Below, in pieces: positions 46,801-58,192 of a stretch of 64,000 nucleotides of DNA. This DNA comes from Nymphaea colorata. Taxonomy: Eukaryota > Streptophyta > Magnoliopsida > Nymphaeales > Nymphaeaceae. The notes under the pieces were generated by a model, which was not told the origin of the DNA, did no database searches, and saw nothing but the letters and a program-made list of their open reading frames with translations. The DNA lies in contig NC_045141.1 in the NCBI RefSeq assembly GCF_008831285.2, positions 14,246,106 through 14,310,105 of the forward strand, read 5' to 3'. Each line of letters starts with the position of its first letter. Position 1 is the stretch's first letter. The position numbers and the translations under genes were made by a program.

Positions 46801-49310
46801 TCAAGACACCTCCACAACAACATACTCCCTCTTTGATTCTTCCTTTCTTGTATCATCCTTTACATTTCACAGATTGATTAGCTAATTTAAAAATACCATA
46901 CAAACTAAGGATTAGTTAAGAACAATTAGCAGAGGAAACAATGACCTTAAGGATGTAAAGTTATCCTTCAACAAAAGAAGAAAATCTAAGAGTTCAATAC
47001 AAGATCAATAAAAGTTTAACTATATAGTCTTGAAATTAACTTTATAAATGTAAGAACTATGTAGTTGAAAGCACTAGGCAGACCTAAGTGGCCAGACCCA
47101 CAGAAAGGCCGACATGGTGCCTAGGCACCCCTAGCTGGTCCTATTCAACACAAAGAAGAGGAAATGAGAAACAGAAAGAAGAAGGAAAAAGAGAAACAAA
47201 GAAGACAAGAAAGAGATAAAGGGGCAAGCTGGGAAACAATGACCTTAAGGATGTAAAGTCATCCTTCAACAAAAGAAGCAAACCTGAGACTTCAATACAA
47301 GATAAAAAAAAGTTTAACTATCTAGTCTTGAAACTCAATTTATAAATGTTAAGAACTATGTAGTTGAAAGCACCAGGCAGACCTAAGTGAGCAAGCCCCA
47401 TAGAAAGGCCTACGTGGTGCCTAGGCAGTCCCTAGCTGGTCCTACTCAACACAAAGAAGAGCAAAGGAGAAACAGAAAGAAGAAGGAAAAAGAGAAACAA
47501 AGAAGACAAGAAAGAGATGAAGGGCCAAGCTGAGGGTTTTTGAACTTGCCCACCTCAACAAGCATATGAAAAGTTAAATAAAACAAAAAATATATTTTTT
47601 TAGTTAAAATTAGGCATATTAGTTTCTGCTTTAGCCATTTCACTGTGTCAACTTAGGCACCTAATTGCCATTCACCTGCCCCGGAAATTGCCCGAGTGTG
47701 TTTATTTTTTTCAGGCAATAAATAAAGCTAACAAGAAGCCCCTTTAAACTAAATATGAGATTTGTTATTCCTCATTTCTCCTTTCTTAAAATCTTTAAAT
47801 CTTCTCCGTATTATGGTGCACTTATCTCATGCAATACTATGTAGAATAACCTGACCACTGTATTAAATCCTGTGAATGCTAAGATGCACATGCCTTACAA
47901 TCTCAAATTTGCTTTGGCACAAAAGTATTTTATCTTTTTGTGTCATTAGCAAGATATAACACATTGAGTCTCCTATTCAAGCAATAGATAGTTACTCATG
48001 TGTCCTTAGACTTTCTTAATATTGTTTGATCTGAAACCAGTAGCTAGTTGTAGCTTTACTAGAGTGTACATGGTGATACTGGTGATGGATTGCTGATTAC
48101 ACCATAAGTCCATAATCTTTTGCTGTCTTTCTCTTTCTGTTGTTTATGACATGAGCAAGAGATACTTTGCTTCTTTGTGCTTCAAGAGACATGGTCATAT
48201 TAACCAGTATATACTTTGCTGATATGCAAATGAAATATGATCACATATACTTAAGAAAGGAAACCTAACATTTTTATATTACAACACTTATCCTCGTTTA
48301 TGCTTAATCTGTTTATACATAAGGTTTCACTTCTACAATGGCACATGCATATTATGTAATTGAGACCCATATCCTTATTTTATTACTATCTTCCTTTGAA
48401 TCTGCAGATTCTTGTAAATCTAGATATTATTTAACTGAACCTTGCCATATTTTGACCGTTCAGTTTTCTTTCAACTGATGTAGATAAATTAAGAAACTAC
48501 GCATTCTAGTTGCCTACATAAGCCATATGTAAGGACTAAGGCGTAAGTATGATGCCACCAACTCCTAAACTGGATAAACTCCAGATACTTGAGCAAACTG
48601 CCATGCCATATGAGCCTAAACTACTCGCACCAATCTTCCATTTATGAAATCTCAATTAATCAGACAAAACCACCGTCGAACCAGAAACCATTAAGCCAAG
48701 ACAATTCAACCCCAGAATATGCAATAGAAAGGAAAGACACCAAGACCAGAAACTTCACGATCCAGTCAAAACTTGGAACACCACATAGCGTTGTCGGGAT
48801 TTCTGGAACTAACAACATGTCTAGAAATCTGGGGAAAGCTGGAAACTCGCAAGGCCAAACCACGGATGGAACGCCAAGTTATGCAACTTAAATGGATAGC
48901 AGATAAGCCTAGGAAGACACCCAAGGCCCAACTAAAACATCATAATTCCGAATTATAACCTCAAGTTAACTACAAAAGAATTAACCAAATCAGATCAAAA
49001 CAGCACCTTGAATCTTCACTTGGCCGTTAATCGTGTAACCATCGCCATTCCTGCGAGGAAGCACAGAAAAGGAAAACAGCAACAGTTGAAACTAAGAAGC
49101 TCTAATGAATTCCATAAGTCGACAAGATCACAGAATAGAAGAACATGGAAAAAGAAGACCAAACTAGGGTTGAGGCAGGATCTACAGAAAGAAACAAAAA
49201 AAAAAAAAAAGAGGGATGGCTAGAGGAGCGAACCCCGAGGGAACCGCCAGAGAGGGAGCGACCAATTGAGCGAAGATCGCTAGCGAGACGAGGAGGACGG
49301 ACGCTTCCAT
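43870..49310 (-). CDS. EMC7: ER membrane protein complex subunit 7 (EMC7), 198 aa
   Basis: Lumenal-domain subunit of the ER membrane complex, which inserts tail-anchored and multi-pass proteins. Seven minus-strand exons join in frame: 49234-49310, 49007-49050, 45190-45292, 44424-44487, 44234-44350, 44036-44144 and 43870-43952 (597 nt). Residues 1-22 form a signal peptide (MEASVLLVSLAIFAQLVAP). The beta-sandwich domain (DUF2012/EMC7) shows GDGYTINGQVKI, KISNVKVILNGGEKVTFVRP, DGFFSFHGVPAGTHLIEVAA and LGYFFSPVRVDISARNPGK. TETRRSLNELVLEPLREEYY then leads to one transmembrane segment at about residues 149-166 (PMGLMVGFMLVAVFLLPK). The cytosolic tail MENLDPEEMQRAQEQMRSQ ends LANLLPRN. Length is normal for plants. 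The exon 1 donor GG|GTTCGC is weak but is the one that keeps frame. Intron 2 is 3.7 kb and contains a 298-bp tandem duplication. Confidence 0.94.
46934..47532. repeat. ~298-bp tandem duplication in EMC7 intron 2
   Basis: Two adjacent copies (46934-47231 and 47232-47532) both begin GGAAACAATGACCTTAAGG and end near GGGCAAGCTG / GGCCAAGCTG. They differ by scattered substitutions and small indels, so the duplication is not very recent. Each copy includes GTGCCTAGGCA and a GA/AAG-rich stretch. No coding potential is seen. Confidence 0.9.
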
Positions 49311-51174
49311 CTCTCGATCGGCGGCGGAGCGCCTGTTTCCGTGCGGCCGAGAGGAACGGGCTGGGGAGTCGGGTTCTGTGTTTCATCAGCAAAGGCGTCG
49401 CCTTTGATCTGGACTTCCGGCATGAAAATATCGGCACTTCTTTGAAAACAATGCCGATATTTTAAAATAGCGACATAACCGGGTGTATCCGCAGCCCCAT
49501 TTATGTAAATGAGTTCTAACGAAGTGACAGAATCAACTTAAACATTGAAAAAAGAATGGTGTATTTTAGTTTGTTGCTATATCGTTATATAATTTCGGTA
49601 TTTTAATATATTTGGCTGAAGAAAATCACTATACATTTGAGAACCGTTTTATATGCACAAGCAAATTTCCTCATGACATAATAATAATAATAATTAATAA
49701 TAATAATAAAACTAATTTTTCTAAAGTAAAAGTGCCATAATAGCAGCAATACATGCCTACTGCCATGAATGACCTGCTTGTTGCCCGGAATTTCTCCAGC
49801 AAGTAGCTACGATCTTGGCGATTGTTATCTGGATTGAGCCCATAGACCCAGATCCAAATAACATTTTTCACACAGTAACAAGTGAATACGTTCAAGGCAG
49901 GACGTCCCTTGAACTGGATTTGGATTTGGATCGATTGCAATCACGACCAATGAGTTGTTTACTCCATGAGAAAGTATCGATCGGGCTGTAGATTAGAATC
50001 CGATATTTCATTCAAACAAAAAGATTTGATAGTGATGAGGTCTGGTCAAGTTACCGTCACAGCTTGTTTTGCCTTGAAGTGTATAGTCATTACTGCCTTG
50101 AACTTCTTTTTGATCGAACTTAGTCTTCTCCTTCAACTTGAACATTTTTGAATCCATGCATTAGGTTCAGATCAAAATTTGCACATGTTATATATTTCAC
50201 TTTTTTCAGTTTTTTTAATGCCAAACGGTTTCTTTTTTCATTTTCTATATTTTATTTGTTTCAAATTTACTTATCTTTTGATGTTTGTATTATTAGTTTC
50301 TCATTTAATTTATTTTTCTTTCATTTTGTGTTTTTTAAAATTTTTAACAATTTACCATATTTTTCTTTTTTTTGTTTTTTCAAGCTTGTCGTATTATACC
50401 TGATAAAATCCCTGCCGTTTAAAACTTCGAGACGTTATTTGTGACTATAATCCTTATCCTTAAAATAATAATAAAAAAAGGTCACGTATACACTTGGGTC
50501 TGCGACAATTTCTCTTAACCCAAGTTGTGGTTATCACATATAAAACTGAGGAAAAGAATCCGTTAAACATTAACATCTTCTTATATAAGGGGGCAGTGCT
50601 CGGGGAGAGACCGTCCCTCCTGTCCTTTTTATTGCTCCTAGGTTCAGGGCTGCTTTGGCTCATGCAAAGGCTGTGATTGTACTTAGAAAAATGTCATTCA
50701 ATGAGAATCTTCAATTCCTTCTAAATGTTATCCACAAAAAAAGTGTAGATAAAGGATAATGTTGGTAGAACAAAACATTAAGGGAGGCGTCAAAGTTGGA
50801 CCAAATAAAGTCAATATTTTGAAAGACTTGAGCTTGATCGGGGTCACAAATGACCTCATATTTTTTCCATATATCATTTAAAAGCCAAGAATTTCCTACA
50901 TCTATGGCTAGAAGTTTTTTTAAATAAAAGGGGAATTCGTTAAGATCCGAGATGATCTGAGATCATCGAGGATATCAAATCTAAAGATGTAAGTACAGAC
51001 CCTACTCCCATCATACCTAAGATCTGAGGATTTAGCCGCACACTGAGGATCTCAAATTAAAAAAAAAAAAATTAGATTGGCGTTAAATCCGAGATATGAG
51101 GCTATCAAACACACAATAGTGATCATAGGAATGCACTATAATGAACATTTGACTTCCAATTGCTTACTCATGGC

Positions 51175-51237
<63 letters not shown>

Positions 51238-51662
51238 AATTAAACTTTGCCTAATCCAAGCTACAGCTGAATAAAACCTTGACAAATCCACCAAAGTCCA
51301 AGTTTTTGCCTCAAAATAACTAATGCATTGCTTGTATTTATTTTGGTTGATTATCTAAAACCAACCTCACTGAACTAAGGGTCAAGATCCGACATAACTG
51401 ATGAATGAAATCTGTAGGTGACTCCACTGAGGTTGACATGTCCTTTTATTACTTATCTAGGAGACAATAAGACATGATCGGTGCCCACATATCCATTTAG
51501 ATCAAGTTTGGCTTTTGTATCTTTATTTTGGACTGTAGATCATAACTATGTACTAGATTGAAATATTAAATCACATAAACTAGGAGGACAAAAATTAGTT
51601 GGATGCTTATTAATTAGTAACTTAATTGGCTAGGAAATTATCGTTTGTCAAGGTTTGAAGTA
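49311..51662. other. EMC7 upstream region and intergenic DNA
   Basis: The first ~150 bp (minus strand) is the GC-rich EMC7 leader. Beyond it are an (ATA)n run at about 49678-49710, T-rich low-complexity DNA at 50150-50400, and a MITE-like stretch near 50930-51110 with repeated GATCTGAG/GATATCAAA words. No gene is supported. Confidence 0.5.
51177..51235. repeat. (CT)n(AT)n compound microsatellite
   Basis: About 15 CT dinucleotides followed directly by about 15 AT dinucleotides. Confidence 0.95.
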
Positions 51663-51663
51663 G

Positions 51664-52139
51664 ATGAGAAAGCAACTAATATCCATAGATGACAATGCGG
51701 CCAATCATGTTCATGTGGAAGAAGAAAATGTTACAGGCAGAAGGCAACGTTGCCAATCATTCTCCGGATCCAAGGCAATGCTACAAACCGCCAATCATTT
51801 TAGGTGCACCAACGTCGTTCATCACTGCCGGAATAACAGACCGCATCTCCGACACCATTGCCGGCCGTCGAAGATTGCTTCAGAGGTTCAGATATATCTC
51901 CATTTCAACAACGGCATGGCAGCAGCGTCGATCATGGATGGGCCCGTGCCCCTCTGCATCTGCCACCGATGCCAACCATCGGCGGCGTTCGACAATCATC
52001 AACGCAGAATCATTTTGCTGCAGTGAAGGCAACGATGCAAATCATTTTTTCGTTCGAAGGGAATGCTACGAACCATTTTACAGGCAGAAGAGAATGCTGG
52101 AAAGACAGTTTGATCGTCTATAGATTGCTCACAAGTTGA
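51664..52139. other. GC-richer block open in several frames, with internal direct repeats
   Basis: All three plus-strand frames are open over long, overlapping stretches (51664-52026, 51689-52123, 51858-52139). No translation resembles a known protein, and all are rich in His, Arg, Asn and Cys. Related ~60-bp segments near 51743-51810 and 52028-52085 share GGCAACG, AATGCTAC and AATCATTTT words, so the block is built of diverged direct repeats. I read it as a repeat element rather than a gene. Confidence 0.4.
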
Positions 52140-53380
52140 ATCGACGTGAAGGGATTTTGATTTATGCATGCGATCCTTAGGCAGGGCTATGTTAATCTTC
52201 TCTGTATCGTTCTAATTTTATCGGATGTCTTTAGCTAATCTTTTTGTATCCTTCTAATTTTATCGGATGTCTCTAAAGAAACGATCAATATTGTGAAGGG
52301 ATTTGACAAAGTGGACTCAGATAACGAGAGATGCAAAACTAGATATGCCACACTAGGAAGCCATTGAATATCTTTACCCCAACGTTTCAGGTTGGATTAC
52401 ACCTGCATTATGTCCATTCTGACTTTTGATCCGGACCAAGATGAATTGGAGCACTGAGGAAGAACACGGTTGACTCAAGAAATTCATTCATCCATGTACA
52501 ATATTATGTAGGTTAAGAACCTAGCAAGATTAAGGGTGTGTTTGAATCAATGGACTGGATGTCTAAAATCTGCTACAATCGCTCAATCAAAATTGAGCGT
52601 ATGGTAATAGGAGTCTTCGTTTAGCTAGAAACCAGTTAGGTCTCAAAGGGCAAGAATTGAAAGGTCGAGACAGCTTCTCTTTCTCTCTCTTTTTGTTACT
52701 GTAACTAAGAGACTTCTTGTCCTTAAATTTTGATATACATTTCCATTTTATCGGCTTTCTCTCTCTCTCTCTGTGATAACATGTTCGAGAGACTACTGCC
52801 TTGGGGCCTAGCAGAGTCGATGAACCAAATTCAGTCCAAGCTTTCACATTTGTGTTTGTGTTGTCCTTATTCATTGTAGTTGAGGTTCAGCTAGAATTTT
52901 CCTATACTTTCTTGTAGAAAACCACTCAAGACCAAGCTGGCCTCCTGTTTGTGACATAAGCGAGCCAAACCAGAACAAGATCCCAAGCTTGTCTATATAA
53001 ATGAGAAGAACAAGTTCTCACAAATCTGAAACTTAGAAATGCATTGACAAAGATTCTTTTGCCATAAACCAACTAAGGAACCCTTTTTTTTCTATCTTAA
53101 AAGAAAAAACATGACGTTTGAGCTTTTAGCGTTCATGAAAATTCTCTGTTGCTTGGTGATTAAACCATTTAGCAATGCTGTAAAACCAACCTATGAATTG
53201 GTTCCTCCATGTGTTATGAGATTTTTTCGAGAAACTATTCATATTCTTTTAGTCCACGCCAGGGAACCTATTTGTATATTTCTAATCTATGTCATATGGG
53301 TATGTTATGTGGGTGCTTTTAAATAATTATCGCATACGTGTCGCACCCTTGTATGTCCGGTTTGGTCAGCCAAAATCGAA
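52140..53380. other. Intergenic region, no supported gene
   Basis: Only short open frames are present. CT tracts occur near 52677-52692 and 52756-52772. Nothing is recognisable on either strand. Confidence 0.5.
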
Positions 53381-53390
53381 CCAAAACTGA

Positions 53391-53498
53391 CCGGATAACT
53401 AAACTAGCTATAATACAAAAGTTTTATATGAAAATATATATAAACCGGATAACTAAACTAGCTATAATACAAAAGTTTTATATGAAAATATATATAAA
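53391..53498. repeat. 54-bp perfect tandem repeat (2 copies plus partial)
   Basis: Unit 53391-53444 begins CCGGATAACTAAACTAGC and is repeated exactly at 53445-53498, apart from the last bases. A short diverged third start follows (AAATTACTAAACAG). Confidence 0.92.
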
Positions 53499-53535
53499 TC
53501 AAATTACTAAACAGTTAAATAAAAATATAAAAATG

Positions 53536-53563
<28 letters not shown>
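53536..53563. repeat. (AT)n microsatellite
   Basis: About 14 AT dinucleotides just downstream of the 54-bp tandem repeat. Confidence 0.9.
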
Positions 53564-53566
<3 letters not shown>

Positions 53567-53805
53567 GCACTTAAATATTGTTAAAAATTATTACATTTTC
53601 ACTTGCATCCTACGTGACATAACTTTAATCTACATCCAAATCCATATTGATTATGACCCCACTTATCCTTTTAATTGATGAGCTTATTTATATATATATA
53701 AAAAATTAATTTATTGATTTCTCCATCCAAAGAAAAAAAACGTTCGACCTCTCACAAATGTTTAGTTAGCATCACGTAACTGTGATTGAATTCAAAATAG
53801 CCGAG

Positions 53806-53810
<5 letters not shown>

Positions 53811-53840
<30 letters not shown>

Positions 53841-53854
53841 ATATATATATATAT
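53811..53854. repeat. (CT)n(AT)n compound microsatellite upstream of UBP22
   Basis: About 13 CT dinucleotides followed by GATATAT. It lies ~470 bp upstream of the UBP22 start codon, probably in promoter DNA. Confidence 0.9.
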
Positions 53855-53929
53855 CTCTGAAAACCCTTGCACTAAACATTAAAATGTAAACATTACAAAT
53901 TCCTTTTCTCCTTACTTCCATTGAAAACC

Positions 53930-54324
53930 CTGTCTTATAAAAGGAAAAAAAAAAAAGGAAGGGAAAAGGTTAAAAAAAAAAGGAAGCGGCGAAGAGCGAG
54001 AGTCGAGAGTCGAGAGTCGTTGGATCCAGTAGCTGCAGAGCTCTGTGCCTCCATTTCCTCCCTTCCTCTTCCTTCTTTCTTCCATCGCGCAGCTGCCAAT
54101 GTTTTTTCTTGGTCGCGCCATTCAGGAATTTGATCGAGAAACAGGGTTACGTAGAAAGGGATAAAAGAAGATAAAGAAAAAGAAGAGGAGGAGGAAGAAC
54201 AAGAAGAGGGAGTTGAGGAATGGCGATCTGATGATTTCCAGAAACTTCGTAGCGGAATTTCCGGATTCTCTTGGTCCCGCCTATCCATGATCTCGCTTAC
54301 GCCTAGGGTTAGGGTTTACCCCCG
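53930..54324 (+). promoter_or_regulatory. UBP22 core promoter and leader (presumed)
   Basis: A TATA-like CTTATAAAAGG occurs at about 53933-53943, followed by purine-rich then mixed leader sequence to the ATG at 54325. Several GAAGA/AGGAGG tracts lie at 54170-54215. The TATA assignment rests on sequence only. Confidence 0.4.
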
Positions 54325-57300
54325 ATGTCCGCCAGCAGAAGCAGCAGCAGCACTGCCACCACCGCCTCAAACCATCACCAAGGCGTCGCGGCGCCATGGG
54401 CTTGCCCCCATCTGTCCGACTACAGGGAGAAGCATGGCCTCAACGGATTCCGCGTACTAGCTCGATGCCTCCGGATCCGGCCGCCCGGGCGCGCATCGAT
54501 CCGCCGCGACCCGAAGGAGGTCCCCCACTGTGACTCCTGCGGCGCTGACGTCGGCCGGCTCTACGCCTGCCTGATCTGCGCCACGGTATCCTGCTGGCGG
54601 CCGCCTGACTCGTGGCACGCCTGCGTCCATGCCCAGGCCCGCCCCGGCCACGAGATCGCCGTCGACGTCGACCGCGCCGAGCTGTTCTGCTGCATCTGCC
54701 GAGACCAGGTCTACGACCGTGACTTTGATACGACTGTCGTCCTCGCACAGAAGGCCGCCACAGAGTTGCCTAAGCCTCTGTCCCTTCCCTCCCCACCTCC
54801 TCCTCAGCCACCGCACCCCGCTAACGGGATCCGGCCTGAGCGGGTTACAACCCTGCGCAAGCGGCAGAAGGTGGTGGATTACCGGCCGTGGATGCCGGAC
54901 TCCAGGGAGAGGGCGTTGATGGGCCGGGGATCGGTCCCTCTGAACGCTCAAGACGGCGGAGTTTGGGGACTCAGGGGGCTTAACAATCTGGGCAATACCT
55001 GCTTCATGAACTCGGTATTGCAGGCGTTGCTCCACACCCCTCCTCTTAGGAACTACTTTCTGAGCGATCGTCACAACAACCACGCCTGCCGGCGGAAGAC
55101 GGTGGCAAGGCCATGCCTCGCCTGCGACTTGGACGCAATTTTTTCGGCGGTCTTCTCCGGCAACAGGGTGCCGTATAGTCCGGCGAGGTTCCTTCACAGG
55201 TGAATCATCATCTCCCAGAAGAAGGGAAAAACTTTCCCCTTCTTTTTCGCTTCCGTCAACCATGGATCATGGTGGTCGTATCCTCCGTTAAAAGGAGGGC
55301 CGTTAACAATGCTTCCACTTGCCCTGAGAAAAGGATGCGTTGGGAAACTGGGTTGCTGTTGCACTACGTATCCCACTTTTCCTTCTGGATAAAGCATGCT
55401 ATTCTGGATAATACCCGTTCATGGAAAATCTGGATCTGTGTTCTATATTTGGATCTTGGTTTTTCGTGAAATGTCATTATTTTCTTAGGTAGATTTCTGA
55501 ATTTGGAGTGGCGTTCACGTGACACGACGATGAAGTGAAGCCGGTTTATGTTCTCATTGTGTGATAAGTTTGTTAGTATTTCCGTGGATCTTTCTGGGTT
55601 TCTGGAATCATGAACGTGAACGGTTATAGCAAACTACTGCTCCTTGAGATTGGGTTTGTACTAGATTCCCGTACTGCCCAGTTGATGTGATGGCTGCCCT
55701 TCTCTCCCCTTCCCCTCTTAATCAAAATTACCGCCGACAATTATTGTGGTGGGGTGGCGTGCATGACTAAACAAGCCGTGATCATTGCTGCCATTTTAGG
55801 ACCGGGCATCTGTGCTTGTTAGTGAATATTCGGCATCTACATTTGATGGTCATTCTTTACTGCATTACCTTTTCTGTCATTTTCTTTCTGGGGTGAATGA
55901 ATATTCGCCGTTTGTGGAGCTGTGCTGGTCGTATGTCAAGAAAGCCTGTCACTGAATATCAAATGGATTCCTTTGGTTCATCTCGTTATCAGAAAGGCTT
56001 TAGTTGGTAGTTGGTTTGATATTTTTTTTAGTGTTGAAATTAGCTTGTGTATGTGGAGCGAGAGAGAGAGAGAGAGAACTTGGTTTGTCTGAAGCAGCAG
56101 TTCTCAGAGTAGCATTCACTCGAATGAACAGAGTGACTGCTTTATGGTGTATATTTCATAGATCTCAGACACGACAGGGCTGGTTTCTAGATACTGACAA
56201 GAGCATAAATTTGTTGGTCCGTCTTTTACTTCTCCTTGATGTATCTGGAAGTGAACATAATGCCGGGGGGTCAGATTATTGGCTCCGTTGTTTAGTAGGA
56301 AGCTTTACATATTTCTCTTATTGTCTACGGTCTGTCTCCCATTTGAGTTCTGAGTCACAACCTGAACATTCTTAATATGTTAATATCTATAGTTTAAGTT
56401 TTCCTATAGAGTTCTTTAATGCTTAGGTTGATCATACTAGTTTGACTTTTGAATTTGAGAACTTTGGCCAACTTCGTAAGGATTTCCTTCTTTTCCTGCA
56501 GTTGGTGGCAACATGCAGCAAACCTTGCAAGTTATGAGCAGCAAGATGCTCATGAATTTTTCATTTCAATGCTTGATGCAATCCATGAACGTGAAGAACC
56601 TCCCCAGTCCAATATTCGAAATGGAGGTAATTTTTTTGCCTTCAGATGCATTTGAGTCTTTTTTTTTTCTGCTTTCAGTAATATATGTATATATATTATA
56701 TACATAGAGGAAGTGAATTCCTCTGGCCACCCTTCCATCTGGTTAATACCTCCGGCTACTTGTGTTAGAGTTGGATTCCTCCAGATGGCCAAAGGAATCT
56801 ACGTCATGTGTGTGTGTGTATCGTTGTGAGTAGGTAAAAAGGACAAAGGTACTAGGAGAGGCACGAACATATATAAACAAAGAAAGGCAGGCATGTGGGA
56901 ATGCTAACAGTCAAGTACATGCAGGCGAAATTTTGGAAAGTGAAACGCATGGAAATTTTCATATCCACTTTGAAGCTTGAATGTGTGAAGATGGATTTTT
57001 CTGACAACTTCTATTCATTTTTGGTAGATATATGTGTTAGTTTTCCTTTTGTGGTGGTTCATTACTTCATGCTACTCAAAATTTGTATCTCTATCAGTTC
57101 TAGTTTTATCAAACTTCATTCACACCCTCTTTTATTCATATATGCGTGCACATGCACCAGATGCCGTGTACATCCTTTGTAGTTTGAAGTTTGTACCATA
57201 ACATTGAATGAATTCTTATGTTAGAAACAAAGAGGAATTCCATAGCTGATTTAATAAGGACGACATACATTTTGTCCTTTCTGCGTTAAGTATTTGTAGC

Positions 57301-58192
57301 CAATACATCTGGAAATAACGGAACCTGTCAAGAAACAGTTATATTGGACAACTTTAAGGTGCTCAGAGTTTGTCTTCCAAATAATATAGTTTAATCGTTA
57401 AATGTAACTGGCGTTGCAGGCCATGGAGATTGTGGTTGTATTGCACATAAGGTTTTCTCAGGGATTTTGAGATCTGATGTGACGTGTACCGTCTGTGGTT
57501 TCACATCTACCACATATGATCCCTGTGTTGATATCTCATTGGATCTAGAGCCAAGCCATGGATCTGGAAAAATTACCAACTCAAAGTCCTATAATGGCAA
57601 TTTTGAGAATGACTCCGTAATATCAAGTCAAAGCTTGGGAATTTGTACCCTCAGAGGATGCTTAGATCGCTTCACGAGGCCTGAAAAGTTGGGATCTGAC
57701 CAGAAGTTCTACTGTCAACATTGTAAAGTCAGACAAGAGTCACTCAAGCAGATGTCTATACGAAAGCTCCCTTTGGTTTCATGTTTCCACATCAAAAGAT
57801 TTGAACATTCATCTACCAGAAATATGTCAAGGAAGGTGGATAGGTATTTGCAATTCCCTTTTTCATTGGACATGTCACCATACCTATCCTCCTCTATCAT
57901 CAGGAGCAGATTTGGCAACAGAATTTTCTCTTTTGATGGTGATGAGGTAGAATACCCTTCAGGATTGTCCCCCCAGTTCGAATTGTTCGCAGTGGTCACT
58001 CATGCTGGTAAACTTGACGCTGGCCATTACGTTACTTATTTGAGGCTCAGTGACCAGTGGTATAAATGTGATGATGCATGGATCTCTCAAGTTAGTGATG
58101 GAGTTGTGAGAGCCGCACAAGGATACATGATGTTCTATGTACAGCAGAAGTTATTCTATAAAGCAAGTGACAACCTGGCTGCTCCTCATTAG
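54325..58192 (+). CDS. UBP22: Ubiquitin-specific protease 22 (SAGA deubiquitinase), 590 aa
   Basis: Cysteine protease that removes ubiquitin from histone H2B as catalytic subunit of the SAGA-type deubiquitination module in the nucleus. Three exons join in frame: 54325-55199, 56502-56626 and 57420-58192 (1773 nt). Donors are CACAG|GTGAATC and GGAG|GTAATT; acceptors are CTGCAG and GTTGCAG. A ZnF-UBP domain spans residues ~27-135, with ligands including C27, H29, C69, C72, C82, C85 and H109. The catalytic Cys box [19 protein letters not shown] places C226. [18 protein letters not shown] follows. Structural zinc pairs are C356/C359 and C432/C435. The His box [16 protein letters not shown] places H536, and CDDAW the acidic residue (D551/D552). 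The N-terminal extension and a Pro-rich linker (about 147-165) explain a length slightly above Arabidopsis UBP22. Exon 1 is strongly GC-rich. All catalytic residues are present, so the enzyme should be active. Confidence 0.97.

Noticed and set aside
46934-47532. CRISPR-like or centromeric satellite array
   Set aside because: Only two ~300-bp units without spacers, in a plant intron. It is a simple tandem duplication.
50148-50444. Phe/Ser-rich open frames (98 and 74 codons)
   Set aside because: They are produced by T-rich low-complexity DNA, with no membrane-protein family resemblance.
51664-52123. Overlapping 120- and 144-codon frames as genes
   Set aside because: Several frames are open at once and the sequence consists of diverged direct repeats, which fits low stop-codon content better than coding selection.
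54457-55263. 268-codon open frame on the minus strand opposite UBP22 exon 1
   Set aside because: It mirrors a GC-rich coding exon whose plus-strand product is clearly UBP22. The translation is Arg/Val-rich with no family resemblance.
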